Source of the DNA: Cenococcum geophilum 1.58
Lineage: Eukaryota; Ascomycota; Dothideomycetes; Gloniales; Gloniaceae
Direction: 5' to 3'
DNA length: 64,000 bases
NCBI GenBank assembly: GCA_001692895.1
Contig: KV748290.1
Span: forward strand, 62,001-126,000
Shown: positions 45,231 through 56,700 of the stretch, piece by piece
How positions within the stretch are numbered: position 1 is the first letter of the stretch
Layout of the letters: each line of letters starts with the position of its first letter
The notes under the pieces: generated by a model
Seen by the model: only the letters and a program-made list of their open reading frames with translations
Databases searched by the model: none
Told to the model about the DNA's origin: nothing
Made by a program: the position numbers and the translations under genes

Positions 45231-45447
45231 TGTCTATACAAGTAGAGGTTATAAATCGCATTACGCGCAGAGCGTATGCAGTAGGGGCCGTATAGCGTAG
45301 CGTAGGTTACCTAACCACCTACGGCCCGATAAATAGCCCGACCTTTACTACCCCTTTCTTTCTCTTTTGGTAGACAAGATAGACACGAATAAACCAAGAA
45401 ACAGTTACCTTATATTGCAATTACAGTACCCCCGGGTGATACTGACA
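45231..45447 (+). repeat. 3' LTR of Copia K copy 2
   Basis: 217 bp, TGTCTATACAAGTAGAGG...ACTGACA, followed by CTATT. Confidence 0.9.
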
Positions 45448-47281
45448 CTATTATAGCATTTATATATTCTATTTAACTGTCTATTCCTAGGTAATATATA
45501 GTAGATAATAGTGCTTTAATGCGGAGTTAGGTAGTTAGTTTTTTCTAAAATATAAAGATAAACTAGCTACCTTTATCGGAGATAATCGTTTTAGGGAGTC
45601 TATAGAGTTTCTATATAATCTAGGAACAGTTAGGCAATAGTAGGTATTAATATATTAGGGCAGGCAATTAAGTATTTTATCTTAAATAGTTAGTCTATAA
45701 CTACTATAATATTTATATAGCCTTTACTTATAGGGAGGTCAATAATAAAGTTAATTAAGATGTCCTTCTATCTTCGGTCTAGAACAGGTAGTAGTTTTAG
45801 TAGGCCGTTATACGTCTTATATAAAGCTTCAGCTCGTCAGTAGATATAGCAGCTAAAGATATACCTTTGTGTTATATTATGCATATTTAGCCAGTAATGC
45901 TCCTATTAGAGTAGCTTTAGGGTTTTTATTTAGCCTGGGTAGCTAGCTACTAGTGGGTTATATATATATTTAAGGAGCTTAAGCTTAAGTTTATTATAGT
46001 TAGGTATAACTAGGCGGTTTTAGTAGTATAAACGGTCTTTACAAGCTTTATATTTACTTAAAGAGATCCTTTTAGAGCGTCTAATGCCATCTTATATTAG
46101 CTTAAGCGTCTCTTAGATAAACTCGTTATTTAGGTATTTATTAACTATAATCTATTTAATTAATTAATTAGTTATTTTAAGGACGTATACTATAAGATCT
46201 TTAGTAGAAGGGTTAAATAGTTTAAGGCGAAGTAGGGTCTAATTTTAGTAAGAGCGCGCTTCTTTTAGGGCTAGCGCGTCTTACAAGTGTTAGGTTAGGG
46301 CATTAGGCTTTTAGCCTTAAACGCCTAGGTAGGATATAATTAAGAACTAGAAACGAGACAGATATTCTAACTAGCGGGCCTAATAATAACTTAGCTGTTT
46401 CGTGGTCGTAGGTTCTTATAGTCGCTAAGGACTTTAATTAGAAATTTGGCGCCTTCTAGTTTTAGTTACTATTATTTTAAGTATCTAATAATGGCTAGTA
46501 ATTCTTTATTATAGATTTTATAATTATATTTAGTAGGGCTTAGTAGCTTTAAGAAGTATACTATAGGGTATAATACTCCTTCTTCGTTGTATTAAGATAG
46601 AATGCCTCTAGGAACGTAATTAGATAAGTCGGCTTTTATAACACTTATTCGTTCTAAGTTAAAGTATTAGAGTATAGGTGTAGTAGTAAATATAACTTTT
46701 AGATAAGTAAAGGCCTTTTTATATTCCTTATTAAAGATAAAGGTTTTATTCTTTTAGGTTAGAGCTATATAGAGTAAAATTAGGGTGGAGAAGTTATTAA
46801 TAAACCATTAGTAGAAATTGGTAAATCCTATAAAGGCTCTTATATCCTTAACGCTCTTAGGTTCTTACTAGTTTATAATTACTTTAACTTTCTTTAGGTC
46901 TATTTATATGCAATTTATAGAAGAAGCCTAAGGTATAGGACTTTTATTTTATAGAATTCGTATTTATCTATATCTAATTATAACCTAGCTCCTTATAGGG
47001 TTTATAGGACAAGATTAATATATTTTTAGTATTTGGTCAGGTTATTATTATATATTAGGATATTATTAATATAAGCGGTATAGAAGATATCTAGATAGGG
47101 ACGTAGGGTATTATTTACGTAATATTAAAACAAGCTCGGAGCGTTTATAAGGCTAAAGGGTATTACTAAGTACTTAAATAATCTATATTGAGTATAAAAT
47201 ATAGTAAGCTATTTATTTCCTGTTGTAATATAGAGGCGGTTAAATATAGAGATAATATTAAGCTTGGTGTTATAGACCTTA

Positions 47282-47693
47282 TATTAGTAGTAGTAGTAGC
47301 ACTATTAAAGAGAGATATAAACGGACTAGTGGTAAAAGTATAGGAGGTGCTAGAACTAGTTAAACTATAGGATAAAGAGTAGCTAAGTTATATGGCTAGT
47401 TATATTATAAGTTTAGAATATAGGATTTATAAGATCTATCGGAACGTTATATACTTAAACTGTTTAATATCCTAATATACTTAGTATTTCTTAAGCGCAG
47501 TATTATATATTTAAAGGACTATAGTCTCTACCTAGATAGTTCTCTTCTTTATAGTAAATCTTAGAATATAATTAGAGTTAATCTATTAGGTAACTACTCT
47601 ACTAGTTATTATTACGTTATTAACTTCTTATTTACCTATATGCCTAGCCTATTAATAAGTCTACCATAATTCTTGCTATAAGGCTTTGTTATA
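47282..47693 (+). repeat. 5' LTR of the A-like Gypsy
   Basis: About 412 bp; the second half (CCTAGATAGTTCTCTTCTTTATAG to GGCTTTGTTATA) aligns well with the 425-bp family A LTR, the first half poorly. Confidence 0.75.
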
Positions 47694-48226
47694 CATTTAC
47701 TACTAAGGTTACAGTATTAATAAAGTTAAATAATATACCACTAAAAGTACCAGCTATAACGCCGTCAACGGCAGTAACTACTTTAAGATTAGGTAATAAT
47801 ACTAGTATAGTAGATACTAACTTATAACTAGTTACAGTTAAACAGTTATAGAAAATAGTTAATTTATTAATAGATAACAACAAGATACTTAAAGAAAGAA
47901 TTATTAGAATTAGAGCAGCTAAGGTTAAGCTACTATTAATTAAGCAATTCTTAGGGGAGAAGTTAAAACTTAAAGGATTCCTTATATAAATATACTTTAA
48001 GGTTATATAGGAGGAAATAAAGCTAGCAATATTTATAGACTAAGTAGCCTATATAGGATTATTCCTAATAGGGAGAGTACTTAAGTAGTTTAAACCCTAT
48101 CTTATAGAAGTATAAGAATATAGCATAGTAACTACTAATTAAGAAGTATAATATATGTTCGCTAGCTGAAACGGATTCGTGAAATAATTAATATAGATAT
48201 TTAGAGACCTAGATATAACTACTATA

Positions 48227-48520
48227 TGTTATATTATGATATTCAATTACGCTGTTGCGGCTCCCGTTAGGGTCCATGCAGCGGGTCTATATGGGTCTAT
48301 ATATATACATGTATAAGAGGGGAACCGTACCGCTGGGGCCGGATAAAACCTCTCCTTCTCTTGTTATACGGCCTATATGGCTTATTATGCGGCCTATATA
48401 GCCTCTCTTCTGATTGGTAACTGCCAAGCACGAGTAGACGTCTCTTTAAGGCGCTACAGAAAAGCCATCTTAACGCGTACTCCTGGGTCTGTCCGGTGGG
48501 GTGTATAGCTAGGGCCTGGG
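48227..48520. mobile_element. 294-bp insert with 15-bp direct repeats, unclassified
   Basis: A GC-rich, little-mutated block (TGTTATATTATGATATTC...GGGCCTGGG) inside the gag of the A-like Gypsy. Both sides carry GATATAACTACTATA (48212-48226, 48521-48535), and removing one copy plus the block restores collinearity with 35330-35360. It has no coding capacity, no clear poly(A) tail and no obvious Pol III boxes. Alternative: a solo LTR 48227-48530 with a 5-bp duplication CTATA, since TGTTATAT at its start is nearly the complement of ATATAAC at that end; this leaves 10 more matching flank bases unexplained. Confidence 0.7.
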
Positions 48521-49477
48521 GATATAACTACTATAGTAAAATAAAAGCTTTAAAACCTAGTATAATAACCCTTAGCAATTAAGTATACAACGTAGTTTTA
48601 AATATTAGCTATATAGTTTAAATGGAATAATAAGGCGCTTATAGTATAGTATAAATAGGGACTTAAAGTAAAAGTTTAGGACGTAATTATCCTAATAAAA
48701 GATATAGAAACCCTATAAGATCTAATTAATTAAGCAATTAAAATTAATAATAGAATCTACTAGAGGGAACAGACTAAGAAAGGTTAAAATAGAGTTTTAT
48801 AGTTATATAAGGCGCAAAGTACGTAATAATAAAGTTAAAGTTAGAAACTATAGTATAGCGTAAAGCTAATAAACCTAAGTGGTACTAAAGAATCTAAAAG
48901 ATAGAATAAGAAACCGTAGAAACCTAAAGGTTAAGGATTAAGTAATTATAGGANTAAGGAGTAAAGGCTAAACTAGGGATCTTAGTAGCAGAAGATATTT
49001 AGGCAGACTCTATAGTAAGAAAAATGGTTTAAAAAAGGAGCTTATATAAATTATGGAAAAGAAGGTTATTTTATTAAAGATTATAAAAGCAGTTAGAGTT
49101 ATTATATAGTAAAAGGAACAAGACTAGTAGACGATATATATATATATATAGAGGGATAATAATATACTGCGAGGAATAAAAGAATGTTTAATTAAGAGTT
49201 TTATATTTTATTATAATAATATATACCGAATTTATAAGGATACTAAGTACGGCGTAAGCTATTAGCCGTAAGAGCTAAAAAATACTAGAGTTTAGAGAAA
49301 CTAATAAACTATCTTATAAATTAATATTAAGGATAATAAATTTAATATAGGCGAAATATTTAGTAATAATAAGGTAATAAAGGCAGCTTACTAGAAGCAT
49401 ATAAACCTTAAAAAAGTTATAATAAAAGTAAAAACTAAGACTACTATAGAACGGGGGTTGGTAATAGAAATTATAAC

Positions 49478-49694
49478 TATTAGGAATAAAGGCAAGTGGT
49501 CACTATATAAGGTATATTACCATCACGTATAGCAAATTGCCGTAACGTGCGGCAAGTTACCGTCACGTATTACCGCGGCACTAGCGTGGCGAGGAGCCTT
49601 AAGCTCCTCGCCCTCCCTCATTAAGAATATAAAATAACAATTATTATACTATCTATAAACCGTAGCTACGTAATATCCCCTTATATAACCAACA
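49478..49694 (+). repeat. LTR 1 of Copia J
   Basis: 217 bp; contains the triple motif RTATTGCCGTCACGT and the inverted GAGGAGCC/GGCTCCTC-like segment GCGAGGAGCCTTAAGCTCCTCGC (49597-49619), and ends ACCAACA. Confidence 0.88.
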
Positions 49695-52600
49695 CTAATT
49701 AATAGTTAACTTCACTATTATACTACAGAGCAGCTAGGTATTCCACTAAAAAGAGACAAGCCACTATACCAGTGCTACTCGTGCTAAAGGAAGCTATCTT
49801 TTAAGGTTAGAACTGGTCCTAAACCTTAAATAAAACTCTTCCATAAATCTAAGGATCTAAAGGCCAGAACTAGTCCTAAGCCTTTTCTAGATTATAGATT
49901 CTTACGTCCATTATATAGAATAATACGCTTTATAAGTCTTCGCGATTTAAGGCTAGAACTAGTCCTAAGCCCTATAATTGCAAATATATATTACGAACGC
50001 GGACTAAACAACAATCCCTACACCAATAACACTTCCCTCCCTCTAAAAACATGGCTACGCCTACCTTAAATAACTAGAAAGACTCCTTATTACTAGGGGT
50101 AGCTTTATACGCGAAACTTATTAATAAAAATTAGGACGAATTTACCTTTAATATAATAACTTATACCGNAAAATAAGTTAATAGCTTTCTCCTACACTGT
50201 ATTATATTCTACTAAAGTAAACACTACACTAATTTACAGCTGTGGGAATATTTTAGGGAGGATTTTATAAGATGGACCGCTAACACCTAGGCACTTAGCA
50301 ATATTAATATTATTTAAAAATTTTAAGACTTCCTTTATAGGAATAGGGTATACGTTACTAAGAACGGTAACCTAATTACTAGTAATATTTAGGCCGTTAT
50401 TACTAGTATAGAAAAACTAGTATAGACAAAAGCTAAGATTATATATTAACTATAGAAACCTAAAACCAACCTATATTCTTTAAAAGGCAACTTTAATTTA
50501 AAATAAAACCCCTAAAACACTACTCTCCTACCTAAAGGTACTCTTCTACCTAGAGGTACTCTCCTACCTAAAGGTACTCTTCCTCTACCTTTACTACCTC
50601 TAGCTTTTCTACTCTAGCTAACCGGCAAGCCTCTACTATAAGAAGTTATAAATCTAATAAAGGTATATTTAGACGAAGAGAAGAAGTTTAGAGGAGAATT
50701 ATATAATATACTCGGAGCAAAACTACAGGTCTTCTATAACTATTATAATAAGGTTAAAATTTAATGCTACTAGTACTACTACGCTTTCTCTATTATATTA
50801 AAGGGACAGGTAGTAATATTTTATTACAACTATATTACGGGTAGAAACTATAGCTTTAATATAATACTTTAGCTTACTAGAGCCTACTTTAAGACTAATA
50901 AGAATCGCTAGCTTTATATATCTAAATAGCGGAAGACTATATATTAAAGAGTTATCACTTTTAACCCAATAAAGACTTATTTAGAGTGCCTTTAACTACT
51001 CTTTAATAAACTTTAGAAAATCTAATATGGCCTTACTAAAACTTACTAAAATAAGAACAGCCTAAGGGACTAGGTTATTTTAGTATGCTATAGCGTTCCT
51101 AAGTGCAACTTAGCGCTATATAAACCTATAAATACATTTAAAGGAGTATATGCTAAGCTACGCTCCACTATAGGTACTATAATGCGAATATAAGAATCTT
51201 AATAGTTTTATACTAAAAACCCTACCTAACTAAGTAATCCTAACTAATATAATTATAACTAGACTAACCAAATATATAGTAGCCGTAGTAGGGAATACAA
51301 AAGAGGGTATAATTAACGTTGATTATAAGGTAATTATAGAGGTCCTTATAGAGATTCATTTTGAAGTAATTGCTAAAAGAAGTGCTATATTTATAAGAAG
51401 CCAAATTACTAGTTAACTAGACACTCCCTTAATAAGTAAAAAAAGGCATATAATAAGTTCCGTTAGAGTATAAGAAATGTTAGAAATTATAAGGTTACTA
51501 CGGCCTATTTTTAAAGCTTCCTAGTTTAATATAAAGGCGTAAAAGATCTTAAGGGTAAGGTTAATAAGGTTAAATAGCTCCTTATAGATATAGAAATTAA
51601 GGACTACTCTCCTAACCAATACTTTACTAAGTATAGTAAGGTAGATAGTATATAAACTATTGCTATTTTTAATAACCAATCTACGCTCTATTTTATTATA
51701 AAATTAGACATCTTTAATAAGCTAAAGGAGAGTTCCGCGTTTTCCTTTAACAATAGATACTCAGCAAATGTTTTCTATAGTATTATACCGGATACTAGAG
51801 CCGCAGGAGTATCTATAGTAGGAGAACCTTAAGTTTAAGCTCTATAGCAGCTTAATAATTCTATTTAGATTAACTATTTAACGGCAGGCTAATATATAAT
51901 ACGTTTTAGTAAGAGTACCGCAATCTCTCTTGGTATAATTAGGGTCTAAACCCCCTTAGGATATATTACTTTCTATATTATTCCCGCGAACACTCCGTTT
52001 TTATTCTATATTAAGGATATAAATAAATTAGGCGTTAAGCTTAATAACCTTAAAAATATACTCGTATAGGGAGATAATTGGGTGCCTATTATACGCAAGT
52101 AGGATTACCCTTAGTTGCTCCTTTAATAACTAGAAAAGAGCGTTGCTTAAAGCTATTTAACTAAGTTAGAGTTACGCTAACTATACCATTATTTTAGTTA
52201 CCTATTAGTTTACTAATTACTTAGGGTTCTCTAGTAAGTAGGCTATAAGGTTAAAATTAAGACGATTAAACATCTTACGAAGTACTACTATTACTGCTAA
52301 ATAAACTAGAAATCCCCTAGCTGATTTAAGTTTACCTTTAAAGATAACTATAACTTTAACTTCTATATTATTGTTGACGTTATATATCTTAGCGGTAAGC
52401 TAGTATTTTAAGTTATTAACTTTTTAACCTCCTTTTAAGCCGTATAATTTTTAAATGATATATTAGCTAGAAACGCATAGGATACCCTTTAATTATACTA
52501 GATTAATATCTACCTAGGACCCCCTAATTAAATTATTTATAACATAGAAAAGAACTTCTTATTTATAGAGTTTTAATAATAGATAAAGGTAATGGTAATT

Positions 52601-53040
52601 AAGGTTAAGGAAGTCCCTATTAAGGCATATAATAGTATTAAAAAAGTAGAGTAATATTACACGCTATTACGCCGCGTATATAAGATTATCTTTTTAGAAC
52701 TAGAGGATGCTAGTAAAGAACTTACCTTATAAATAGCTATTAAAGCCGTTAATAATTCCACTGGCCTAGATAAACTTATACCTATATTACTAGTCTTTAG
52801 CGCCTACCCTTAAATAACTAACAATTCTCTACTATCTCCCTCTATTATATAATAAGCTAAGGCTATTTATAAGGCAACTAAGGAGGTATAACGTCTCTAC
52901 GCTATACGCTAAGTTAACAACGCACTAGGAATAAGAAATAGCCTAAATACCTTAACTACGCTTAATCTGCCACTCTAGTCTAAGGTACGCGTATAGCATA
53001 AAAAGGGAGGATAGTTAGGCCTATATTAACTTATTATAAT

Positions 53041-53250
53041 TGTTAGGAATAAAGGTATATAAGGTATATTGCCGTCACGTATAGCAAGTTGCCGTCACGT
53101 ACGGCAAGTTGCCGTTACGTATCGCCGCGGCACTAGCGTGGTGAGGAACCTTAAGTTCCTTACCCCTTTCTTTAAGAATTAAAAGAACAAGAACAACCAT
53201 TATACTATCTACGAACCGTAGCTACGTGATATCACCTTATAAGACCAACA
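53041..53250 (+). repeat. LTR 2 of Copia J (shared between the tandem units)
   Basis: 210 bp, TGTTAGGAATAAAGG...AAGACCAACA; same internal motifs as LTR 1. Confidence 0.9.
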
Positions 53251-56200
53251 CTAATTAGTAGTTAACTTCACTGTTATACTATAGAGTAGCTAGGTATTCC
53301 ACCAAGAAGAGATAAGCCACTATACTAGTACTACTCGTGCTAAAGGGAGCTGTCTTTTAAGATTAGAACTGGTCCTAAACCTTAAATAGAACTCTTTTAT
53401 AAATCTAAGGATCTAAAGGCCAGAACTGGTCCTAAGCCTTTCCCAGATTATAGATTCTTACGTCTATTACGCAGAACAACACGCTTTATAAGTCTTTGCG
53501 ATTTAAGGCCAGAACTAGTCCTAAGCCCTATAATCGCAAATATACGTCTAAACACGTACTAAATAACAAACGCGTACTAAATAACAATCCCTATACTAAT
53601 AACACTTCCCTCCCTTTAAAAACATAGCTACGCCTACTTTAAATAACTGGAAAGACTCCTTACTACTAGGGGTAGCTAAGCACGCAAAACTTATTAATGA
53701 AGATTAAAACGAATTCGCCTTTAATATAATAACTTATACCGCAAAATAAGTTAACGGCTTTCTCCTATACTATATTATATTCTACTAAAATAGATGCTAC
53801 GCCGATTTATAACTATAGGAGTATTTTAGGGAGGATTTTATAGGATGGACTGCTAATACCTAGGCACTTAGCAACATTAATATTGTTTAGGATTTTTAAG
53901 ACTTTCTCTATAGGAATAGGGTATACGTTACTAAGAATGGTAACCTAATTGCTAGCAAAATTTAGGCCGTTATTGCTAGTATAGAAGAACTAATATAAAC
54001 AGAAGCTAAGATTATACGTTAACTACGGAAACCTAAAAACAACCCATATTCTTTAGAAGGCAACTTTAATTTATATTAAAACCCGTAGAACGCTAACCCC
54101 CTACCTAAAGCTACTCTCCCACCTAAAGGTACTCTCCTACTTAGAGTTGCTCTGCCTCTACCTCCTCTACTTTAGCTAACTAGTAAGCCTCTACTATAAG
54201 AAGTTATAAATCTAATAAAGGTATATTTGGATAAAGAGAAGAAGTTTAGAGGAGAACTATATAATATACTCGAAGCAAAACTATAGGTCTTCTATAACTA
54301 TTGCAATAAGGTTAAAATTTAACGCCACTAGTACCACTACATTTTCTCTATTATATTAAAGGGACAGGTAGTAATATTCTATTACGACTATATTACGGGT
54401 AAAAACTATAACTTTAATATAATGCTTTAGCTTACTAAAGCCCACTTTAAGACTAATAAGAATTGTTAACTTTATATATCTAAATAGTGGGAGACTATAT
54501 TTTAAAGAGTTATTACTTCTAACCCAATAAAGACTTATTTAGAGTGCCTTTAACTACTCTTTAATAAACTCCAGAAAATCTAATATAGCTTTACCGAAAC
54601 TTACTAAAATAAGAATAGTCTAAGGGACTAGGTTATCTTAGCCTACCATAGCATTCCTAAGTATAATTTAGCGCTATATAAACCTATAAATACGTTTAAA
54701 GGAGTATATGCTAAACTATACTCCGCTATAGGTACTATAATGCAAATATAAGAACCTTAACAGTTTTATACCGAAAACCCTACCTAACTAAGTATTTTTA
54801 ACTAACACGATTATAACTAGACTAATTAAATATATAGTGGCCGTAGTAGGGAATACGGAAGAGGGTATAATTAATATTAACTATAAGGTAATTATGGAGG
54901 TTCTTATAGAGGTTTATTTTAAAGTATTTGCTAAAAGAAGTGCTATATTTATAAGAAGCCAAATTGCTAGTTAACTAGATACTCCCTTAATAAGCGAAAA
55001 GAAGTATATAATAAGTTCCGTTAGAGTATAAGAAATATTAGAAATTGCGAGGTTACTATAGCCTACTTCTAAAGCTTCCTGGTTTAATATAAAGGCGTAA
55101 AAGATCTTAAGGGTAAGGTTAATAAGGTTAAATAGCTCCTTATAGATATAGAAATTAAGGACTACTCCCCTAACCAATACTTTACTAAGTATAGTAAAGT
55201 AGATAGTATATAAACTGTTACTGTTTTTAATAACCAATCTACGCTCCATTCTATTACGAAGTTAAATATCTTTAATAAGCCAAAGGAGAGCTCCGCGTTC
55301 TCCTTTAACAATAGATACTTAGCGAATGTCTTCTATGGTATTATACCAGATACTAGAGCCGCAGGAGTATTTATAGTAGGAGAACCTTAAGTTTAAGCTT
55401 TTTAACAACTTAATACTTCTATCTAGATTGACTAATTAACGGCAGGCTAACATATAATACGTTTTAGTAAGAATACCGCAATCTCTCTCGGCACAATTAG
55501 GGTCTAAACCCCCTTAGGATATATTACGTTCCACGTTATTCCCGTAAACACTTCGTTTCTATTCTACATTAGGGATATAAATAAATTAGGTATTAAGCTT
55601 AACAACCTTAAGAATATGCTCATGTAGGGAGATAATTAGGTGCCTATTATACGTAAGTAGGGTTACCCTTAGCTACTCCTTTAATAACTAAAAAAGAGTG
55701 TTGCTTGGAGCCATTTAACTAAGTTAGAGTTACGTTAACTACACCGTTGTTTTAGCCACCTATCCGTTTATTAATTACTTAGGGTTCTTTAGCAAGTAGG
55801 CTATAAAGTTAAGGTTAAAGCAATTAAGTATCTTATAAAGTACTACTATTACTACCAAATGAACTAGAAGTCCCCTAGCCGATTTAAGTTTACCCTTAAG
55901 GATAACTACGACTTTAACTTCTGTATTATTATTAACGTTATATATCTTAGCGGTAAGCCAGTACTCTAAGTTATTAACTTCTTAATCTCCTTCTAAGCCG
56001 TACAATTCTTAAAGGATATATTAGCTAGGAACGCATAAGATACCCTTTAGTTATATTAGATTAATATCTACCTAGGACCCCCTAATTAAATCGTCTATAA
56101 CGTGGGAAAGAACTTCTTATCTATAAAGTTCCGATAATAGATAAAGGCAATGGCAATTAAGGTTAAGGAAGTCCCTGTTAAGGCATATAATAATATTAGA

Positions 56201-56471
56201 AAAGTAGAGCGATATTACGCGCCATTACGCCATGTATATAAGATTATCTCTTTAGAACTAAAGGATACTAGCAAAGAACTTACCTTATAAATAGCTGTTA
56301 AAGCTATTAACGATTCCGCTAGCCCAGATGGACTTATACCTACATTGCTAGTTTTTAGCGCCAATCCCTAAATGACTAACGATTCTCTACTATCTCCCTC
56401 TATTATATAATAAGCTAAGGCTATTCGCAAGGCAATAAAGAAGGTATAACGTCTCTACGCCACACGCTAGG
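53251..56471 (+). mobile_element. Copia family J, second interior, truncated on the right
   Basis: Collinear with 49695-52925: gag from about 53631, protease near 55350, integrase about 55700-56370. It stops at 56471, within the region after integrase, where the Gypsy G LTR begins. Same missing RT as the first unit as far as it extends. It is slightly less mutated than the first unit. Fossil with many breaks. Confidence 0.85.
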
Positions 56472-56686
56472 TGTAAGGGGATCTTATAGACAGGGGGCTA
56501 TAAGGACACGATTGGAATAGAATAGATTGGTAAAAGAGACGAATCCTTAAGGAGGTAAGGCCTCTGGGATCGTGGAGACTATATACTACGGGCACGTGCC
56601 TCCGGCACGTAACCGGCAACCATTTAAGGGGCGTCTGGGGGTTGTCCTAAGGGCAACCCAAGGTGTCCGCAATAATATCCCTTACA
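56472..56686 (-). repeat. 3' LTR of Gypsy G, nearly unmutated
   Basis: 215 bp on the + strand from TGTAAGGGGATCTTATAG to AATATCCCTTACA, with good inverted ends. CpA and TpG are common, in contrast to the interior. Followed by TTACCCCCCCC, the complement of the polypurine tract. Confidence 0.92.
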
Positions 56687-56700
56687 TTACCCCCCCCCTT

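Larger units (their letters stand above)
42632..45447 (+). mobile_element. Non-autonomous Copia element, family K copy 2
   Basis: 2816 bp with 217-bp LTRs (42632-42848, 45231-45447) and an exact target duplication CTATT (42627-42631, 45448-45452). Same content as copy 1 at 17503: gag, a C-F-V-C-K-K-G knuckle near 44400, protease start near 44590, then directly the 3' LTR after a run of ATATCCGYAA repeats (45010-45130). No integrase or reverse transcriptase. It keeps longer open stretches than copy 1 (for example 43833-44153 and 44619-44876), so it is less damaged, but it is still broken. Inserted in the integrase region of Gypsy B copy 3. Confidence 0.9.
33297..47281 (-). mobile_element. Ty3/Gypsy chromovirus-type, family B copy 3, split by nested insertions
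   Basis: Minus-strand Gypsy fossil in several blocks: 3' LTR (33297-33655), polypurine tract (33656-33664 and 33880-33890), chromodomain (about 33950-34080), integrase C-terminal part to 34388, then 42345-42631 and 45453-46250 (HHCC and catalytic core), RNase H (about 46440-46690) and reverse transcriptase (about 46740-47280, with a Y-x-D-D-type box near 47060). Inserted into it are a solo LTR (33665-33879), full-length Gypsy A (34389-42339) and Copia K (42632-45447). On the right it is cut at 47281 by another A-like Gypsy. It is the oldest layer of the nest. Broken many times. Confidence 0.82.
47282..49477 (+). mobile_element. Ty3/Gypsy element, A-like (diverged), 5' part
   Basis: A 5' LTR (47282-47693) related to, but clearly diverged from, the family A LTR, followed by leader and gag collinear with 34814-36300 (gag start near 47739, zinc-knuckle region about 49045-49110). 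It is cut by a 294-bp insert (48227-48520) and ends at 49477 where Copia J is inserted; no continuation is seen on the far side because Gypsy G starts there. It is itself inserted at the RT of Gypsy B copy 3. Broken, and older-looking than copies 1 and 2. Confidence 0.82.
49478..53250 (+). mobile_element. Copia element family J, first unit (gag-protease-integrase, no RT)
   Basis: LTR (49478-49694), gag from about 50051, CCHC knuckle (about 51395-51440), protease (about 51785-51815, P-D-T-x-A-A-G-V), GAG-pre-integrase and integrase core (about 52140-52800), then directly the next LTR (53041-53250). The reverse transcriptase and RNase H that follow integrase in Copia elements are absent. Many RIP-type breaks. 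The LTR at 53041 is shared with a second, nearly identical interior to its right, so two units stand in tandem. Confidence 0.82.

Noticed and set aside
54971-55249. 92-codon minus-strand open frame
   Set aside because: Antisense to the gag-protease part of Copia J; chance frame in AT-rich sequence.
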